From an uncultured Selenomonadaceae bacterium (GTDB lineage: Bacteria > Bacillota > Negativicutes > Selenomonadales > Selenomonadaceae): a stretch of DNA of 6,915 bases. The DNA lies in NCBI GenBank assembly GCA_958415865.1, contig CATYZV010000097.1, positions 1-6,915 on the forward strand, read 5' to 3'. Under the pieces are notes generated by a model. That model searched no databases and was not told where the DNA came from. It worked only from the letters and a program-made list of their open reading frames with translations. Positions within the stretch are counted from its first letter, which is position 1. Every line of letters begins with the position of its first letter. The position numbers and the translations under genes are program-made. Shown one piece after another: positions 6,818 through 6,915 of this stretch.

Positions 6818-6897
6818 CTTTCACTATGCCGGTTAATCTTGACGCGTTATCCTTGTAGTGGTATGCTTTTGATAGTGATATGCGCCAAAGTTATTTT
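6811..6897. repeat. Inverted repeats flanking the intergenic promoter after rex
   Basis: AAAATAACTTT (6811-6821, starting inside the last codons of rex) is the exact reverse complement of AAAGTTATTTT (6887-6897). Just inside, CACTAT (6822-6827) pairs with ATAGTG (6872-6877), leaving a 9-base bulge. A third exact pair, CATATCAC (6800-6807) with GTGATATG (6875-6882), competes with these. The enclosed segment of about 45-65 bases holds a promoter. The symmetric AT-rich arms could be an operator or an RNA fold, and function is unknown. It does not resemble a compact terminator. Confidence 0.5.
6839..6867 (+). promoter_or_regulatory. Probable extended -10 promoter for a gene beyond the window
   Basis: TTGACG (6839-6844, 5/6) and TATGCT (6862-6867, 4/6) are spaced by 17 bases, and TGG directly before the -10 supplies an extended -10 TGN motif. 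Transcription would start near 6874 and run rightwards out of the window. This suggests that the valS-rex operon ends at rex and a new transcription unit follows. Confidence 0.5.
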
Positions 6898-6915
6898 ATA
6901 AGTTCTATTTATCAC

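Overview
The window looks like an ordinary chromosomal region from a low-to-mid-GC Firmicute that also makes a surface polysaccharide. The best guess is the Negativicutes (Selenomonas/Mitsuokella-like). The Firmicute signs are a classical T-box leader in front of valS, Rex, HPr and sigma-A-like promoters. The Negativicute guess rests mainly on an O-antigen polymerase/ligase-family membrane protein built into the valS cluster, because Negativicutes are Firmicutes with an LPS outer membrane. This assignment is inference. All recognised genes are on the + strand.

Layout: (1) 1-309, a small HPr-family phosphocarrier gene with its own Shine-Dalgarno sequence and a possible promoter -10 at the left edge. 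(2) 310-776, a non-coding stretch holding a sigma-A-like promoter and a complete T-box riboswitch. Its parts are Stem I with an AGUA loop-E motif and a GUA (Val) specifier, a branched Stem II region, a very long perfect 22-bp Stem III, the T-box sequence with UGGU, and a 13-bp intrinsic terminator. (3) 777-3449, valS. (4) 3516-4820, folC. (5) 4843-6195, an O-antigen ligase/polymerase family protein starting with GTG. (6) 6176-6817, rex, which overlaps the end of gene 5. (7) 6818-6915, a trailing intergenic stretch with an extended -10 promoter for a gene beyond the window, lying between inverted repeats.

The four genes from valS to rex lie close together (gaps of 66 and 22 bp, then an overlap) with no clear intrinsic terminator between them. 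They probably form one operon controlled at the leader by uncharged tRNA-Val. Valine starvation would therefore raise not only ValRS but also folate polyglutamylation, surface-glycan assembly and the NADH-sensing repressor Rex. No mobile element, CRISPR array, tRNA or rRNA is visible, and I do not see a wholly new system. The more unusual points are the extended T-box Stem III, an HPr with Asn where the regulatory Ser46 should be, the housekeeping/surface-glycan/redox gene mix, and the repeat-flanked promoter after rex.
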